NCBI RefSeq assembly: GCF_964340395.1
Contig: NC_135550.1
Span: 17,121,984 to 17,185,983, forward strand
Source: Glandiceps talaboti
Lineage: Eukaryota > Hemichordata > Enteropneusta > Spengelidae
Reading direction: 5' to 3'
DNA length: 64,000 bases
Part shown: positions 13,209 to 30,155 of the stretch, in pieces
Layout of the letters: every line of letters starts with the position of its first letter
Numbering within the stretch: the stretch's first letter is position 1
Notes under the pieces: model-generated
Database searches by the model: none
Seen by the model: the letters and a program-made list of their open reading frames with translations, nothing else
Told to the model about the DNA's origin: nothing
Program-made: the position numbers and the translations under genes

Positions 13209-13284
13209 GTTCATCTCTCTCTGTGTCTCTGTCTCTGTCTCTCTCTCACACACCATACAAGCCACACACACACACACACACACA
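13209..13284. repeat. (CT)n-rich and (CA)n tract past gene 2
   Basis: CT-rich to about 13247, then (CA) at 13263-13284, ending about 59 bp before the poly(A) signal position on the plus strand, i.e. downstream of it in transcript sense. Confidence 0.9.
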
Positions 13285-13342
13285 TTTACATTCAGAAGTG
13301 AGTCAACAAAGTAACCATGGTTAAATGCGAAATAAAAAGCGT

Positions 13343-13348
13343 TTTAAT
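13343..13348 (-). terminator. Poly(A) signal of gene 2 (ATTAAA)
   Basis: 181 bp past the stop, in the conserved AATTAAAACGC block. Confidence 0.65.
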
Positions 13349-13528
13349 TAAAATATAAAATCGCTTTCATGCTACAAGTAATAATCAACAAATAGTTTAT
13401 CTTTGTATTAACAAATTGTCACATCTATATTGCAAGACAAATCATAGTAACGTCGTGAGTAAAGAGAGTATCGTCTAGCATTCCAACAGCCGGAATTTGT
13501 ACATCAGAAGTAGTTTAGATTCATTCAT

Positions 13529-13930
13529 CTAGACTTTCTTGTAAAACTTCTTGCCGACGATGTCCACACCTGGTTTGGACAATGTCCAGGTCATCTCATC
13601 TCCGTTAACTTCACGGGTTTCCACCACTGTACCTGGTTTAACACCCCTGACGGTAAGTTTGTTGCCTTCGATGGATCCAATTGACTGCCTCTCTTTGCCA
13701 AGGGGACCAAACGCTTCAGTGAATTCTTGACCAGGGATGAATTTGTGTTCGACCATGCCGCCCTTTGGTCCTGTGGCCCCAAGGACGTAATAGTCCCCGT
13801 CTCTTTTGCATGTCAATGTTGTCTTTACCGATGACATCTTTTCTGCGTTCTCCGGTAGTCCACCAGCAGCCAACATAAACTCCTTCATGTTCTCGGATTT
13901 CACTGTTTCCCAAGTGCCAAGAAATGCCAT
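13529..13930 (-). CDS. FABP-like intracellular lipid-binding protein, gene 2
   Basis: 133 codons, uninterrupted, starting in a strong context (CACCATGG). Residues 5-19 carry GTWETVKSENMKEFM. DGDYY is at 44-48, TGPKGG at 53-58, Arg106 lies in ETREVNGDEM, and the end GKKFYKKV places Lys128-Phe-Tyr130 where canonical FABPs have Arg-x-Tyr. Compared with gene 3 it differs only at residues 25 (Leu/Val), 59 (Met/Ile) and 114 (Thr/Ile), all hydrophobic or near-ligand type changes, so the two are recent duplicates. A second long minus-strand frame overlaps its first half in another phase; it starts upstream of the predicted transcription start and has no family features. Cytosolic lipid carriage is known for the family; the specific ligand here cannot be told. 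Confidence 0.95.
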   Translation of the reverse strand: MAFLGTWETVKSENMKEFMLAAGGLPENAEKMSSVKTTLTCKRDGDYYVLGATGPKGGMVEHKFIPGQEFTEAFGPLGKERQSIGSIEGNKLTVRGVKPGTVVETREVNGDEMTWTLSKPGVDIVGKKFYKKV

Positions 13931-14006
13931 GGTGATTATCTGAGTATGTGTGGTCGTTGAAAAGACAGGTTGGTTCTCTGGTTACCAGTGAAGTTGATGA
14001 AGAGAG

Positions 14007-14056
14007 TGACTTTCCTCTGGCTCTGTACACACCTTTAAAGGATTTGGTATGCAAAT
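14007..14056 (-). promoter_or_regulatory. Core promoter of gene 2: octamer, TATA-like box, initiator
   Basis: ATTTGCAT at 14056-14049, TTTAAA at 14039-14034, initiator TCACTCT with +1 at 14007. Spacing TATA-like box to +1 is 32 bp. The leader is about 77 nt and has no upstream ATG. Confidence 0.68.
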
Positions 14057-14233
14057 GACAGACTATTATATTTTCAAGGCAGGTAAAGTAACAGATCTTA
14101 CCTCGTTATGGAAGGACAATTAATTTTCATTTATCTTTGAAAATATGTTTTCATTTACTCATATGCAGTAATCTATGGGATAGAAAACATTATCACCATT
14201 CCAATCTTCATGAATTTCTAAATGCTATATGTT

Positions 14234-14402
14234 GTGAGGGGTCAGACTTACCCTTTACTTCCTATGGTTGATTCTAAACCGGTTTGGTGTTTGTCAGACT
14301 TTCCAAATTTGGTTTCCTGCTTTGACATCATGGATTGTGAGTGATTGAATATATTTTAACAGTCTTCCACTAACTCGATGTGCTAGTCGGACAAAGTTGA
14401 AC
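14234..14402 (-). promoter_or_regulatory. Distal conserved upstream block of gene 2
   Basis: AAACCGGTTT at 14276-14285, AGGAAGTA just beyond it, and GTCGGACAAAGTTGAAC at 14386-14402. Confidence 0.45.
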
Positions 14403-15175
14403 ATCAGTGGGTGAACCTTTGCCAGAGTCACCCTCAAAAGGTAGCATTTGAAAATTCGTTACAATTAATAAGGGTTATTTCTCTAGGTTTAGGAGGACAT
14501 GGTTCCAATACAGAAATATAAGAAAATATGAATGAAGAGATTTTGAAAAAAAGTTCTATTACGTTACTAAACATAAACATAAACTTATATGAAACTGAAA
14601 AAGCGAAAATTGTTTATCATTTATTACAAAAAAACATGACTTCCAACAACGGTCACATCTATTACATGAACAATCATTGTCTCCTATTCTACAAATATAG
14701 ACACCATCAAGTTTTTGTCTACTTCCCCCCTCCTCCTAAAAAAAATGTACTTTTTGTATGTCGACTGAAATGCAATAAATGAGTATTCTCTTTGTAGTTA
14801 CTTATTATCATCATCATCAGAGTGAAGCTTCAAACTTCACATAGAACTGTCCACACACCGATGATAAAGAAATTGCACATGCTTGTTAAATATATATGGT
14901 GTAGCTTTCTATTTTAATAAGTCATTAATTGGTAAGTTATATTAATTGCAATTGGTCTGTAACTTTTGTTGGTGTAGCTATCCATTTTTATTTGCATAAT
15001 TAATGATGTTTACCAATTAATGGAAAGGTTTACATTAGATCAGAATTTTATTCAACATGGAAGCTGTTATAATGAATACTTCATGTCACATATGTCTTAT
15101 AAATATGATAGGTGTAACTTTCATGTATTTGACATATTCATATTCTTGCTATTTCATATACAGACAATGCATGCT
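14403..15175. other. Unassigned AT-rich upstream DNA, unit 2
   Basis: No gene or RNA seen. Part of it (about 14500-14850) is missing from the matching place in unit 3. Confidence 0.4.
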
Positions 15176-15525
15176 GCCCGTTTCATGTTAGTCTTCATCG
15201 GATCTGTTTGCAAGCACGCCGAAACCAATACGAAAGTGCACATTTTACACTCTAAGATAGCAATATCGCAATTTGCTACAGTTTATCTGAATGAAATAAA
15301 CCATTTAGACTTTACAATTAAATGCAGACACACCGGTGCCAATGTTGTGATGTCTGCATTTGATATCTGCATGATTAGTTCATTTCATTTAGACTAAATG
15401 TAGCAAGAAACTGTATTCATTCAATCTTGCTATCTTAAAGTGTAGCATGTGTAGTTTCTCCTTGGTTTAATTTCTGCATGGTTGTATCAAAGAGAACTAT
15501 GGGTGAACACTAACATAACGCGGGC
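15176..15525. mobile_element. Long-TIR MITE, near complete
   Basis: Left end GCCCGTTTCATGTTAG and right end CTAACATAACGCGGGC are inverted copies. The inverted similarity extends more than 100 bp inward (ACTCTAAGATAGCAATATCG versus CAATCTTGCTATCTTAAAGT). No coding capacity. Related copies lie at 6958, 10130, 23556 and 61168. Confidence 0.65.
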
Positions 15526-16796
15526 TGTAAAAGAAGAAGAATTGCCCTGCATAAGGTATTCATTCTCTTTTCCCTTGCATTGATACATGAACTGAGTATA
15601 TAGCTTGTAGTGTATGGCCACGTTTTATTCAATTTCCCAAATATAATATTTACAATAAGTCGATAGGCATAATTTAAATGATTATATTTTCATAGTTTAA
15701 ACCATCACGTGAAACGATTGGGCCAAATCAACACTGATGTACGTTTGTTTGAAGTATCTCCGCCCACAGTCTAGAATTTAAAGAATAGTTATGTTACTGT
15801 ACTATAGCACCGTGTTACGCGATGAACTTTTCCCGAGTGAGTCCGATTTATAAAGGGAAGAACCAAAGTGACTGAGGTAGTCGTTATTTATGTTGTCTAG
15901 TGTTTGTAGTTAATGTCTCCATCTCTGGATGAGCTTTCATGTGGCAATAAACGCTAAATAAAGCCTGTTTGAAATTTGTCGATATAACGGGGTAACGAAC
16001 GATATGATGTCATCTTTAGTGTTTAGTTGTTCTTGTCGTCACAAATGAACAATGCCGTACCGTAGATGAACTCTGTCCTGCTTTTCATTCACATGATGCT
16101 ATGTTACATCGTGCCTGTTATTTCAAAATGTTTACTCAAATACATAACATATTACTTGATTTGTTATATTTAGTTTTATATGGTAATCAGCTACATTCCC
16201 TTGGTGAACGCAAGCTATTTGATCGAAGTAAGGACGATGTCGTTCTGGAAGGCCTAGGGATGCTTTCTGAATTTACTAACAAACATTTAAAAAAAGTACT
16301 TTTGGTTTGTTTTTACTCGTCCTAACAAATGCCATGTTCAAGGAACGTACTGATGATATTATGTAACTGATTCGGAAATCGTCTAAAATGCGCATCAGAA
16401 TGTATAAGAATTAAATGGACAGTTATTCTGTGAAATATTGATGTTTTGACGATGAGCTAATCAAAGTGATTATTACTGAAGTACGACACTGTATGTTAAG
16501 ACTGTTGGATTTTGCTGATTCAGGGGATTTAAGCAGCGCCATACACCACATGGTTGGCAAAGGATTGGGACCACCAATATGAATATTACTGGAAGAATAA
16601 CGTTGTTGATGACGTAAGTACATCAATGGAAGGCGATGTTTTAGGAAATGTTTTGTTATGTGAGATAATTGGTCTAGCTGTAGACAGATGTTCATGTAAA
16701 ATGTAAAATTTCTTAGATGTTGAACACTGCACATTTCAATCTGCTAACTGAGCGCATTGCAAAACCTCAAATCCCAGCTCTTTACAAGAGCCACAC
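15526..16796. other. Unit 2 distal flank with exon-like block
   Basis: Carries the landmark ATAGCACCGTGTTACGCGATG (split by a base at its edges, about 15804) and the exon-like block ending GTAAGT at 16614-16619. Here the usual ATGAATTACTGCAAG reads ATGAATATTACTGGAAG, shifting its frame. Confidence 0.4.
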
Positions 16797-18270
<1,474 letters not shown>

Positions 18271-18313
18271 GTGACGTGACGTGACGTGACGTGACGTGAC
18301 GTGACGTGACGTG
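18271..18313. repeat. (GTGAC)n tract
   Basis: About eight GTGAC units; each junction makes TGACG, a CRE half-site sequence. The shorter, mutated equivalent is at 26208-26241. Confidence 0.9.
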
Positions 18314-18345
18314 CTGTGGTTTATGATATGATATGATCTGGTGTA

Positions 18346-19901
<1,556 letters not shown>

Positions 19902-20159
19902 GGTGTAGGGTGGTAACTATCGATGCTGGAGGGATGTTTTCAAACGATTAAAACCGTCTCATCTGCTCTTCTCGGTAATAATTAGAAGTGCGTCCCTACT
20001 CACCGTTGTAATCATCATCTTTCGTTTGTCACTTTATTTTGAGGTAGTGGAAACCTTAGAATTAGCACAAATGACTTTGCCTAGCAAACGAAGGATATTT
20101 GTTAACAGGAATCCGATTCGTCAGAAATTAGTTCGTTCTCAATTTCAAAGCCAAAATAT

Positions 20160-20600
20160 AATGTGACCAGATATAAAATGAATGTATTCTTAAGATATTG
20201 CCTAATTACCGAAAATCATTAATTATACAAATGGATCATCAAATTACACGTTATATCAACAACCTGAGTAAGGAAATGCACGATTTGTTGTCATCATTGT
20301 GCGTACGAAATTACTACAAATTTGACGCTTGCATTTTTAATTATATTGCCCAATAACCGAAAACCATGAACTATGCAAATAATTCGTTACTTTTCATTGG
20401 ATATTTACGAAATCCTAATCAGTTCTTGCTGTCCGCATGACGGAGATGCCAAGTTTGATCAAAATCGATACCATAGCTTTCTTTTTAGATATCGTGTTCA
20501 CAGACAGACAGACAGACAGACGGACCGACAGACGGACAGTCAGTCAGTCAGTCAGTCAGTCAGTCAGTCAGTCAGTCAGTCAGTCAGACAAGCAGACAGA
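20160..20600 (+). mobile_element. Microsatellite-ended tandem-monomer repeat
   Basis: Two monomers marked by CTTAAGATATTGCC and ATTACCGAAAATCATTAATT, then GATATCGTGTTCACAGACAG and a (CAGA)/(CAGT) tract (20501-20600). Same organisation as 34790-35728. Confidence 0.5.
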
Positions 20601-21956
20601 ATGTCTGCTCTGCTCTTTTTTATTAGAAGTGCGCCCCTACTCACTGTTGCAACCAGTCTTTCGTTTAGTACTTGTTCACACTACTAGAAGTCTTACATTT
20701 GTGCAAATCGGTCAAAAAAAGAAAAGATATTTGGATATTTGGAATAGTTTCTCCACCACCATCTCCACCACACACCAAACCCATCTATTCACTTGCTAAT
20801 GCATGTAACCCGAACGTGTTATGGGGAACAATAATGTTTGTCATTTTCATACCGGTGTGAAACGATTTAGGGTATACCGAACTTCATATGTGTTTTTGTA
20901 TGTTATGTGCCAGATAAAAACTGCCAGCAATTGACCATGTAATGACCCTATATATATACTCGATAACGGTACATAGTACGCTTCAATTAATTAACTACAA
21001 GCTTAGTACGATGCCTTAAAATCATGGTACGACCTCAACTAGACTACGAGCAATGACATGTGCTCGTCAAATAATTGTCTGTATACGCTCATCAAAGGCA
21101 TTTGATGGACGATATTAAACTAACAGGGGGCACAATCTGACTTTGAGACTCTAACAAGACTGTTGGAAACACACATAAAAACCTCGATTAAATGATACCA
21201 CTATGATGCTAATCTCGGTGTATAGCTTCGACGGCATCAAAAATGTACTACTGACGCTGTTGGCAAAGCAGATGACATGATAGGGGTTTCCTTGACTGTC
21301 TGTCTATTCGTAATACTCATCAACTACCATCAACTGGTAACTAATAACTGGTCCATGCTATCAAATATTTATAAGCATTATACATGTAAAAAAGACAATT
21401 TCTTCATTTCCTTTAGACATACGTGTTTGTTACATTGTATTCGCCAGTACCGTCTTAAGAACGTCAATATACACGTATTATAGATGGGAAGAAGGAGGCA
21501 TTTAAGTTTCGATGTTTGTATGCTGGAAACCAAAATAACCTTTACTAGGGCACCTCCACCCCACCTCTGTCCATCGTTTGATAACAACATAAAGACTTGC
21601 AATAAATAGTTAGCATATGGAAATCACAATTGTTGGTATGGCTGAACGGCGAAAGCCAAAGGTGAGATCAGCGTGAGTTGGGCACAAATCTAGAACGGCA
21701 AGACGGAATCGGACTGTCATAAACAGAAGACGTAAAATCACCATTCACACTAATATAAATTAACCAGAGTTGGGACAGCTTTTGTGGAAAGTAACGTAAA
21801 ACAAAAATCATATATTATTATTTTTTCGAATTGTCACAATTTCTCCTAGTCGCTTCAAGAATAAAGGCCAATAGAGTACAATAATTGATTTGAAGATGAA
21901 GCAACGATATGAGTATGTATGCAACAACGCATATTACAGTTTAATTATTCATCTCA

Positions 21957-22024
21957 CACAGCCACACACATGCTCACACACACACACAAACAAACAAAGC
22001 CACAGACACAGCCAAACACACGCA
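21957..22024. repeat. CA-rich tract past gene 3
   Basis: Interrupted CA repeats ending about 61 bp from the poly(A) signal. Confidence 0.85.
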
Positions 22025-22084
22025 CATTTACATTCAGAAGTGAGTCAACAAAATAACCATGGTTAAATGCGAAATAAAAAGCGG

Positions 22085-22090
22085 TTTAAT
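22085..22090 (-). terminator. Poly(A) signal of gene 3 (ATTAAA)
   Basis: 195 bp past the stop, in the conserved block. Confidence 0.65.
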
Positions 22091-22284
22091 TAAAATATAA
22101 AATTGCTTTCATGCTACAAGTAATAGTCCACAAATAGTTTATCTTTGTATTAACAAATTGTCACATCTATCTTGCAAGACAAATCATCGTAATGTATGTC
22201 GTGAGTCCAAAGAGAGTATCGTCTAGCATTCTAGCATTCCAACAGCCGGAATCTGTACATCAGAAGTAGTTTAGATTCATTCAT

Positions 22285-22686
22285 CTAGACTTTCTTGTAA
22301 AACTTCTTGCCGACGATATCCACACCGGGTTTGGACAGCGTCCAGATCATCTCATCTCCATTAACTTCACGGGTTTCCACCACTGTACCTGGTTTAACAC
22401 CCCTGACGGTAAGTTTGTTGCCTTCGATGGATCCAATTGACTGCCTCTCTTTGCCAAGGGGACCAAACGCTTCAGTGAATTCTTGACCAGGGATGAATTT
22501 GTGTTCGACTATACCGCCCTTTGGTCCTGTGGCCCCTAGGACGTAATAGTCCCCGTCTCTTTTGCATGTCAATGTTGTCTTTACCGATGACATCTTTTCT
22601 GCGTTCTCCGGTACTCCACCAGCAGCCAACATAAACTCCTTCATGTTCTCGGATTTCACTGTTTCCCAAGTGCCAAGAAATGCCAT
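22285..22686 (-). CDS. FABP-like intracellular lipid-binding protein, gene 3
   Basis: 133 codons without interruption, with the same start context (CACCATGG) and same end (GKKFYKKV) as gene 2. Family marks sit at the same residues: Trp7, DGDYY 44-48, Arg106. The three differences from gene 2 are Val25, Ile59 and Ile114. The close match extends through leader and promoter, so both copies probably have similar expression. The Grainyhead-like palindrome present upstream of genes 1, 2, 4 and 5 is lost here (CCGC instead of CCGG), which would be the main regulatory difference between the twins if that site matters. The reading frame gives no sign of decay. Confidence 0.95.
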   Translation of the reverse strand: MAFLGTWETVKSENMKEFMLAAGGVPENAEKMSSVKTTLTCKRDGDYYVLGATGPKGGIVEHKFIPGQEFTEAFGPLGKERQSIGSIEGNKLTVRGVKPGTVVETREVNGDEMIWTLSKPGVDIVGKKFYKKV

Positions 22687-22762
22687 GGTGATTGTCTGAG
22701 TATGTGTGGTCGTTGAAAAGACAGGTTGGTTCTCTGGTTACCAGTGAAGTTGATGAAGAGAG

Positions 22763-22812
22763 TGACTTTCCTCTGGCTCTGTACACACCTTTAAAGGATT
22801 TGGTATGCAAAT
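22763..22812 (-). promoter_or_regulatory. Core promoter of gene 3: octamer, TATA-like box, initiator
   Basis: ATTTGCAT 22812-22805, TTTAAA 22795-22790, initiator +1 at 22763 (32 bp). Confidence 0.68.
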
Positions 22813-22989
22813 GACAGACTATTATATTTTCAAGGCAGGTAAAGTAACAGATCTTACCTCGTTATGGAAGGACAACTAATTTTCATTTATCTTTGAAAAT
22901 ACGTTTTAATTTACTCATGTGCAGATATTTATGGGATAGAAAACATTATCACCATTCTAATCTTCATGAATTTCTAAATTCTATATGTT

Positions 22990-23158
22990 GTGAGGGATCA
23001 GACTTACCCTTTACTTCCTATGGTTGATTCTATACCGCTTTTGTGTATGACAGACTTTCCAAATTTGGTTTCCTGTTTTGACATTATGGATTGTGAATGA
23101 TTGAATATATTTTAACAGTCTTCCACTAACTTGATGTGCTAGTCGGACAAAGTTGAAC
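22990..23158 (-). promoter_or_regulatory. Distal conserved upstream block of gene 3
   Basis: GTCGGACAAAGTTGAAC is intact (23142-23158). The AAACCGGTTT palindrome is degenerate. Confidence 0.4.
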
Positions 23159-23555
23159 ATCAGTGGGTGAACCTTTACCAGACTTAAAAATTAGTTACAA
23201 TTAATAAGGGTTATTTCTCCAGGTTTTAGAGGACATGGTTCCAATACAGAAGTAAAAGAGTGTACAAAATGAAGAGATTTTGCAAAAAAAGTGCACGTGC
23301 TTGTAAAATATCTATGATGTAGTTTTCTATTTTAATGAGTCATTAATTTGGTAAGTTATAATTAATTGCAATAGGTCTGTAACTTTTGTTGATGTAGCTA
23401 TTCATTTTTATTTGCATAATTAATTATGTCTACCTATTAAGAGAATGTGTACATTAGCTCAGAATTTTATTCAACATGGAAGCTGTTATAATGATCACTT
23501 CATGTCACTTTTTTATGTCTTATAAATATGATAGGTGTAACTTTCATGTATTTGA
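23159..23555. other. Unassigned upstream DNA, unit 3
   Basis: AT-rich, no gene; matches parts of 14403-15175. Confidence 0.4.
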
Positions 23556-23820
23556 CATGTTAGTCTTCATCGGATCTGTTTGCAAGCACGCCGAAACCAA
23601 TATGAATGTGCACATTTTACACTCTAAGATAGCAAGATCGCAATTTGCTACAATTTGTCTGAATGAAATAAACCGTTTAGACATACTACAATTAAATGCA
23701 TACACATCGGTGCCAATGTTGTGATGTTTGCATTTGATATCTGCATGATTAGTTCATTTCATTAAGACAAAATGTAGCAGGAAAATGCAAGTTCTTTATT
23801 CATTCAATCTTGCTACATGC
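23556..23820. mobile_element. Long-TIR MITE, right end truncated
   Basis: Left end CATGTTAGTCTTCATCGG and body match 15182 onward; the copy stops at CAATCTTGCTA. Confidence 0.55.
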
Positions 23821-26204
<2,384 letters not shown>

Positions 26205-26207
26205 TGT

Positions 26208-26360
26208 TGTGACGTGACATGACGTGACGTGACGTGACCTGATGTGCTGTGGTTTATGATATGATGATATGATGTGACATGAAGGGAATGAAATGATGTG
26301 ATGTATATTTTGTGACATGGCGTGACATACTGTGACATTTGTGGGATGTGATGTGATGTG
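26208..26360. repeat. (GTGAC)n and (GATGT)n pentamer tracts
   Basis: GTGAC with variants to about 26241, then scattered GATGT/GACAT pentamers to 26360. Confidence 0.75.
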
Positions 26361-26432
26361 ATGTGGTGCGATGTTATTAGGTTTGATGCAATGTGATATG
26401 ATGTTATATGATATGATGTGATTTTACACATT

Positions 26433-27060
26433 GCCCGGATGGGGCTATTAATACATCGGGTGTCGTCCGTCCGTCCATCCGTACGTGCGTGCATGCTTTC
26501 ACCCCATATCTTTGGCATGAAGCAACCGATTTCAACCAAACCTGGCACAAAGGCAACATGTGAGACATATCCACATCACCTTGATTTTACTACCAAATCA
26601 AATATGGCCCAATGGCGGTCAATATTTTGTTGTTAAATTTCACAATTTGCATAATAACTTGGGAGGTGTAATACATAGAGAGACGGTTCAAGTGCGTACA
26701 CCCATATAATAAAAGATGACATTTCTTTTAAGACTTTAACCTTGAAAGTCTTTTTCAAGGTCACATTTTCAGTCAACCATTTGATGATTATGTTTTTTGA
26801 GACAAACACATGTCACTTAATTTCACAACCTTGATCTCTATAGTAAAATGGTTGCCATATTGTTTTTAAAAGCAAATTTTATCTCTTATCTCCAAAGGTT
26901 TGATACATACGGACACCATTCAAGTGTCTACCCCCACATTATCAGTGGTAACCTTTCTAATGAGGCCTTGACCTTTGACACTGACGAAGGCTTTCAAGTC
27001 AAAATAACTGAAATTTCTTTCTCCAATAACTTGAACGTTAAATATAAAGACTAGTACTCG
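26433..27060 (-). mobile_element. Hairpin- and (CGTC)n-ended dispersed repeat
   Basis: Starts with the small hairpin GCCCGGATGGGGC (26433-26445) next to a CGTC/CGTG microsatellite (about 26465-26490), then unique-looking sequence with CTTGACCTTTGACA and TTCAAGGTCA motifs. The arrangement mirrors the hairpin plus microsatellite ends at 27541 and 35713, in opposite orientation. Confidence 0.4.
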
Positions 27061-27129
27061 ATTTAAGGGTCTGCATACACTTTCTTTTCATAACTTTGAA
27101 TTTTACCTCCATATTCAAGGTAAAATAGC

Positions 27130-27460
27130 AAATTGAATGCATTCTTAAGATATTGCCTACTTACCGAAAATCATTAATCCTACAAATTGATCATCAAAAT
27201 TACACGCTGCATGAGCAGGCTGTGTAGGAAGTATGTGCCTTGTTGTTATCAATGTACGTTCTATTAAAATTACATTACATTTGATGTTTGCTTTAAGAAT
27301 GATATTGACTAATTACCAAATTATTCGTTACTTTTATATAGGATATTAACGAAATCCTAATATTTTCTTGCTGTCCTCATATAGAAGATGGGGAACAAGT
27401 TCCATCAGAATCGATTCCATAGATTTTTAGATGTCTTGGTCACAGACAGACAGACAGACA

Positions 27461-27491
<31 letters not shown>

Positions 27492-27556
27492 CATACATAC
27501 ATACATACATACATAGCGATAATTCAACCTTTCCTTATAACTTTCCTTATGGAAGG
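27130..27556 (+). mobile_element. Microsatellite-ended tandem-monomer repeat
   Basis: Two monomers (CTTAAGATATTGCC, ATTACCGAAAATCATTAAT), then CACAGACAGACAGACA and (CATA) to 27514, followed by the hairpin CTTTCC-TTAT-GGAAGG at 27541-27556. Confidence 0.5.
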
Positions 27557-27994
27557 TAATACAAATTTAGTTGCTTGGCTTAATGCTGCACTAGCTGCAA
27601 CTTACTGTTTAAAAATATTTTGTTAGATACAATAACTTACTCGTAATATCGTATACACCGTGAACAGTATTACATCACCTGCGGGTAAACGTACGTTTGT
27701 AGCTGTATACACGATGTTTCAAATTGATTTTTGGGTCAGCGCCCCTCAATGACGATTATGATTTCAACGTGTTTCTGTACTCCTTATGGATGGTATCGAT
27801 CACTGATGATGGACATGTACAATGTCTAACAGTTTTAACACAAAACTACACATAGATAGTTGACAAAGTTATACTTCACAAAAGTTCTTTGTGAGTTGAA
27901 ATGTATTCATTTACCCGGGGAAAACCTGCATTATTTACTAGGGTCAAAGTAAGAATCACCATTCCTAAATACAGATTTGGATAATTTCTGATCG
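27557..27994. other. Unassigned DNA
   Basis: No gene, RNA or repeat recognised. Confidence 0.4.
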
Positions 27995-28054
27995 GTTCGA
28001 ACCCAGAGTGTAGTGGTAAGAACCAGAGGCACGCGAATACACTGCTCTGCCACC
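27995..28054 (-). mobile_element. tRNA-like SINE head
   Basis: Minus strand GGTGGCAGAGCAGTG (A-box-like, 28052-28040) and GGGTTCGAACC (B-box core at 28003-27995), 49 bp between box starts. It is better preserved than the copy at 11932. The 3' side shows no clear tail. Confidence 0.45.
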
Positions 28055-29338
28055 AAGTGACAACTCTCGCCCCAACCCCTACCAATATCCCTACCTACCC
28101 GACCCACGGAATCACTGGCTAATTTATGACATGAGCATAACTGGTACACTATTGAACCAACTTAGGGTTTACCGAACTTTATATATTGTGCATATTTTTG
28201 TATGCGCCATATATAGACCGCCAGTAGTTGACTATGCAATGACCCTATACTCGATAACGGTACATAGTACGCTCCGATTATTTAGCTAAAAGTGTGATAT
28301 CCCTTAAACACCATGCCATGGCATGACCTATCAAACGTAGACTACGGACAATGACAGGTGCTCTTCAGATAATCGTCTGCAATCAAATGCTCATCAAAGG
28401 CATGTAACGGACGATTTCAGCATAAGCTGACTTTGTGAGTTTTTACTCTGAAAAGACTGTTCGAAACACTTACATAAAACCGCGATTTAACGATTCCAGT
28501 ATGATGCTAATCTCGGTGTATAGCTACGACGGCATTAAAAATGTACTAGTAACGTTGTTGGCAAAGCAGATGACAAGATTGGGGTTTCCTGATTTTAGAT
28601 TGGTGCACTAAATGACGTCATCGAATCGTTTGTATCACGTCATGCCTAGCACCGGGTTTGAATTTTGTCTTTAGCAAGTGTTGATACTTGAGTAAGTATA
28701 CTTCAGTATACCACTTGAACTTCGTTCTTCGCCAAGTAAGGGAGCTATGCTATCAAATATTTATAAGCATTATATATACATGTAAAGACATTTTCTTTAT
28801 TTCAACTGTACGTTGTGCCTCTCACACTGTACCCCCAGTACCGTCACACCAACGTACATATATTAAAGAAGTAGGCAAATAATCATCTTCAAGTTTAGGT
28901 TTTTACAAGCTGAAAAGCAAAATAACTTTACGACAGCCGCCCCCCCCCCTCCATAGATTGGTAGCGACATAAAGACTTGGTGTGACTGCACAATAGGTGA
29001 ATGAGAACGGCGATGTAAGATCAGAGGGGGTTGAACACAAATCTAGAACGGCGCGAGGTAAGCGGACAATCATAAACAGAAGACGTAAAAACCACCATTT
29101 GTACGAAGTTAACAGAGTAGAGATAGCTCTTAGCAGAAGTAACGTGTTGTATTGTTTGTTTTCAAAGTATAACAGGGCAATCTATTAATACATAAATGAC
29201 GTCACCCCATATCGTTAAGAAGTCAGTTGAGTCACAGACAAGTATAGAGTATAATATTGGGTTGGATGGTGAAGTAATTGTATTAATCGACAAGGGATGC
29301 ATAGCACGACGCATATCTGTTCACCTCATACAGTTGCG
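28055..29338. other. 3' flank of gene 4 (repeated unit)
   Basis: Shared landmarks: CTCGATAACGGTACATAGTACGC split near 28250, GTATGATGCTAATCTCGGTG (28499) and CTATCAAATATTTATAAGC (28748). No gene. Confidence 0.45.
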
Positions 29339-29451
29339 CGCACACACACACACACCCACACACACCCACAGACACAGCCACACACACAGCCACACACTCA
29401 TACACACACATCCACAGACACAGCCACACACACACCCACACACACACCCAC
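29339..29451. repeat. CA-rich tract past gene 4
   Basis: Interrupted CA repeats with CCACA and CAGA variants, ending about 59 bp from the poly(A) signal. Confidence 0.9.
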
Positions 29452-29509
29452 TTACTTTCAACAACTGAGCCAACAAATTAAACATTGTTAAATGCCATAT
29501 AAAAAGCCT

Positions 29510-29515
29510 TTTAAT
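29510..29515 (-). terminator. Poly(A) signal of gene 4 (ATTAAA)
   Basis: 160 bp past the stop; minus-strand context TTTCAATTAAAAGGC. Confidence 0.62.
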
Positions 29516-29674
29516 TGAAATATGGAATAGTTTTCTTGCTACAGGTGATAAAGCAATAGTTTCTTTTCGTATTAACACATGGTTATATCAGTTTAAAGTG
29601 GGTCGTGAGTCAAAGACAGTTTTGTGTAACATTTTCACAGCTGGCGTTTGTACATAAGAAGTACTCGTTTCAGT

Positions 29675-30079
29675 TCATTTGATTTTCTTGTAAAACTTTT
29701 TTCCGACGATATCCACACCTGGTTTAGTCAATGTCCAGACCATCTCATCTCCATTAACTTCACGGGTTTCCACCACTGTACCTGGTTGAACACCCCTGAT
29801 GGTAAGTGTGGTGCCCTCGACAGTTGCAATTGACTGCCTCGCCTTGCCAAGAGGACCAAACGCTTCTGTGAATTCTTGACCAGGGATGAACTTGAATTCA
29901 ACCGTGCCGCCCTTTGGTCCTGTGGCCGATAGGACGTAGTAGTCACCGTCTCTAGAGGCTACCACTGTTGTCTTTACGGTTGATACCTTTTCTGCGTTCT
30001 CCGGTGGTGCACCAGCAGCCAACATAAACTCCTTCAAGTTCTCATTTCCAGAGGTTTCCCAAGTGCCAAGAAATGCCAT
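29675..30079 (-). CDS. FABP-like intracellular lipid-binding protein, gene 4
   Basis: 134 codons, one more than genes 1-3 because the C terminus reads GKKFYKKIK. N terminus AFLGTWETSGNENLKEFM; residues 40-48 read VASRDGDYY, losing the Cys41 found in genes 1-3, 5 and 6. EFKF replaces EHKF near 61-64, changing a strand that lines the barrel in known family members. Arg106 is kept in ETREVNGDEM and Lys128-Phe-Tyr130 is as in genes 1-3. Start context GCCATGG. Intronless. It groups with genes 1-3 by the GPLGK and PGTVVETREVNG segments, and its leader is only partly like theirs. No sign of decay. Confidence 0.94.
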   Translation of the reverse strand: MAFLGTWETSGNENLKEFMLAAGAPPENAEKVSTVKTTVVASRDGDYYVLSATGPKGGTVEFKFIPGQEFTEAFGPLGKARQSIATVEGTTLTIRGVQPGTVVETREVNGDEMVWTLTKPGVDIVGKKFYKKIK

Positions 30080-30155
30080 GGCGATTGTCTGAGTATGTGT
30101 GGTCGTTGAAAAGACAGGTTGGTTCTCTGGTTAAGATGGAAATTGATGAAGAGAG

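Noticed and set aside
13716-14054. Second long minus-strand frame over the leader and first half of gene 2 (and its equivalents at genes 3 and 5)
   Set aside because: Its ATG overlaps the octamer, upstream of the predicted transcription start, and it runs out of phase through the FABP CDS. Its conservation follows from that of the CDS and leader.
27995-28054. Functional tRNA gene
   Set aside because: A- and B-box-like motifs are present, but I cannot form an acceptor stem or anticodon arm by eye; a SINE remnant fits better.
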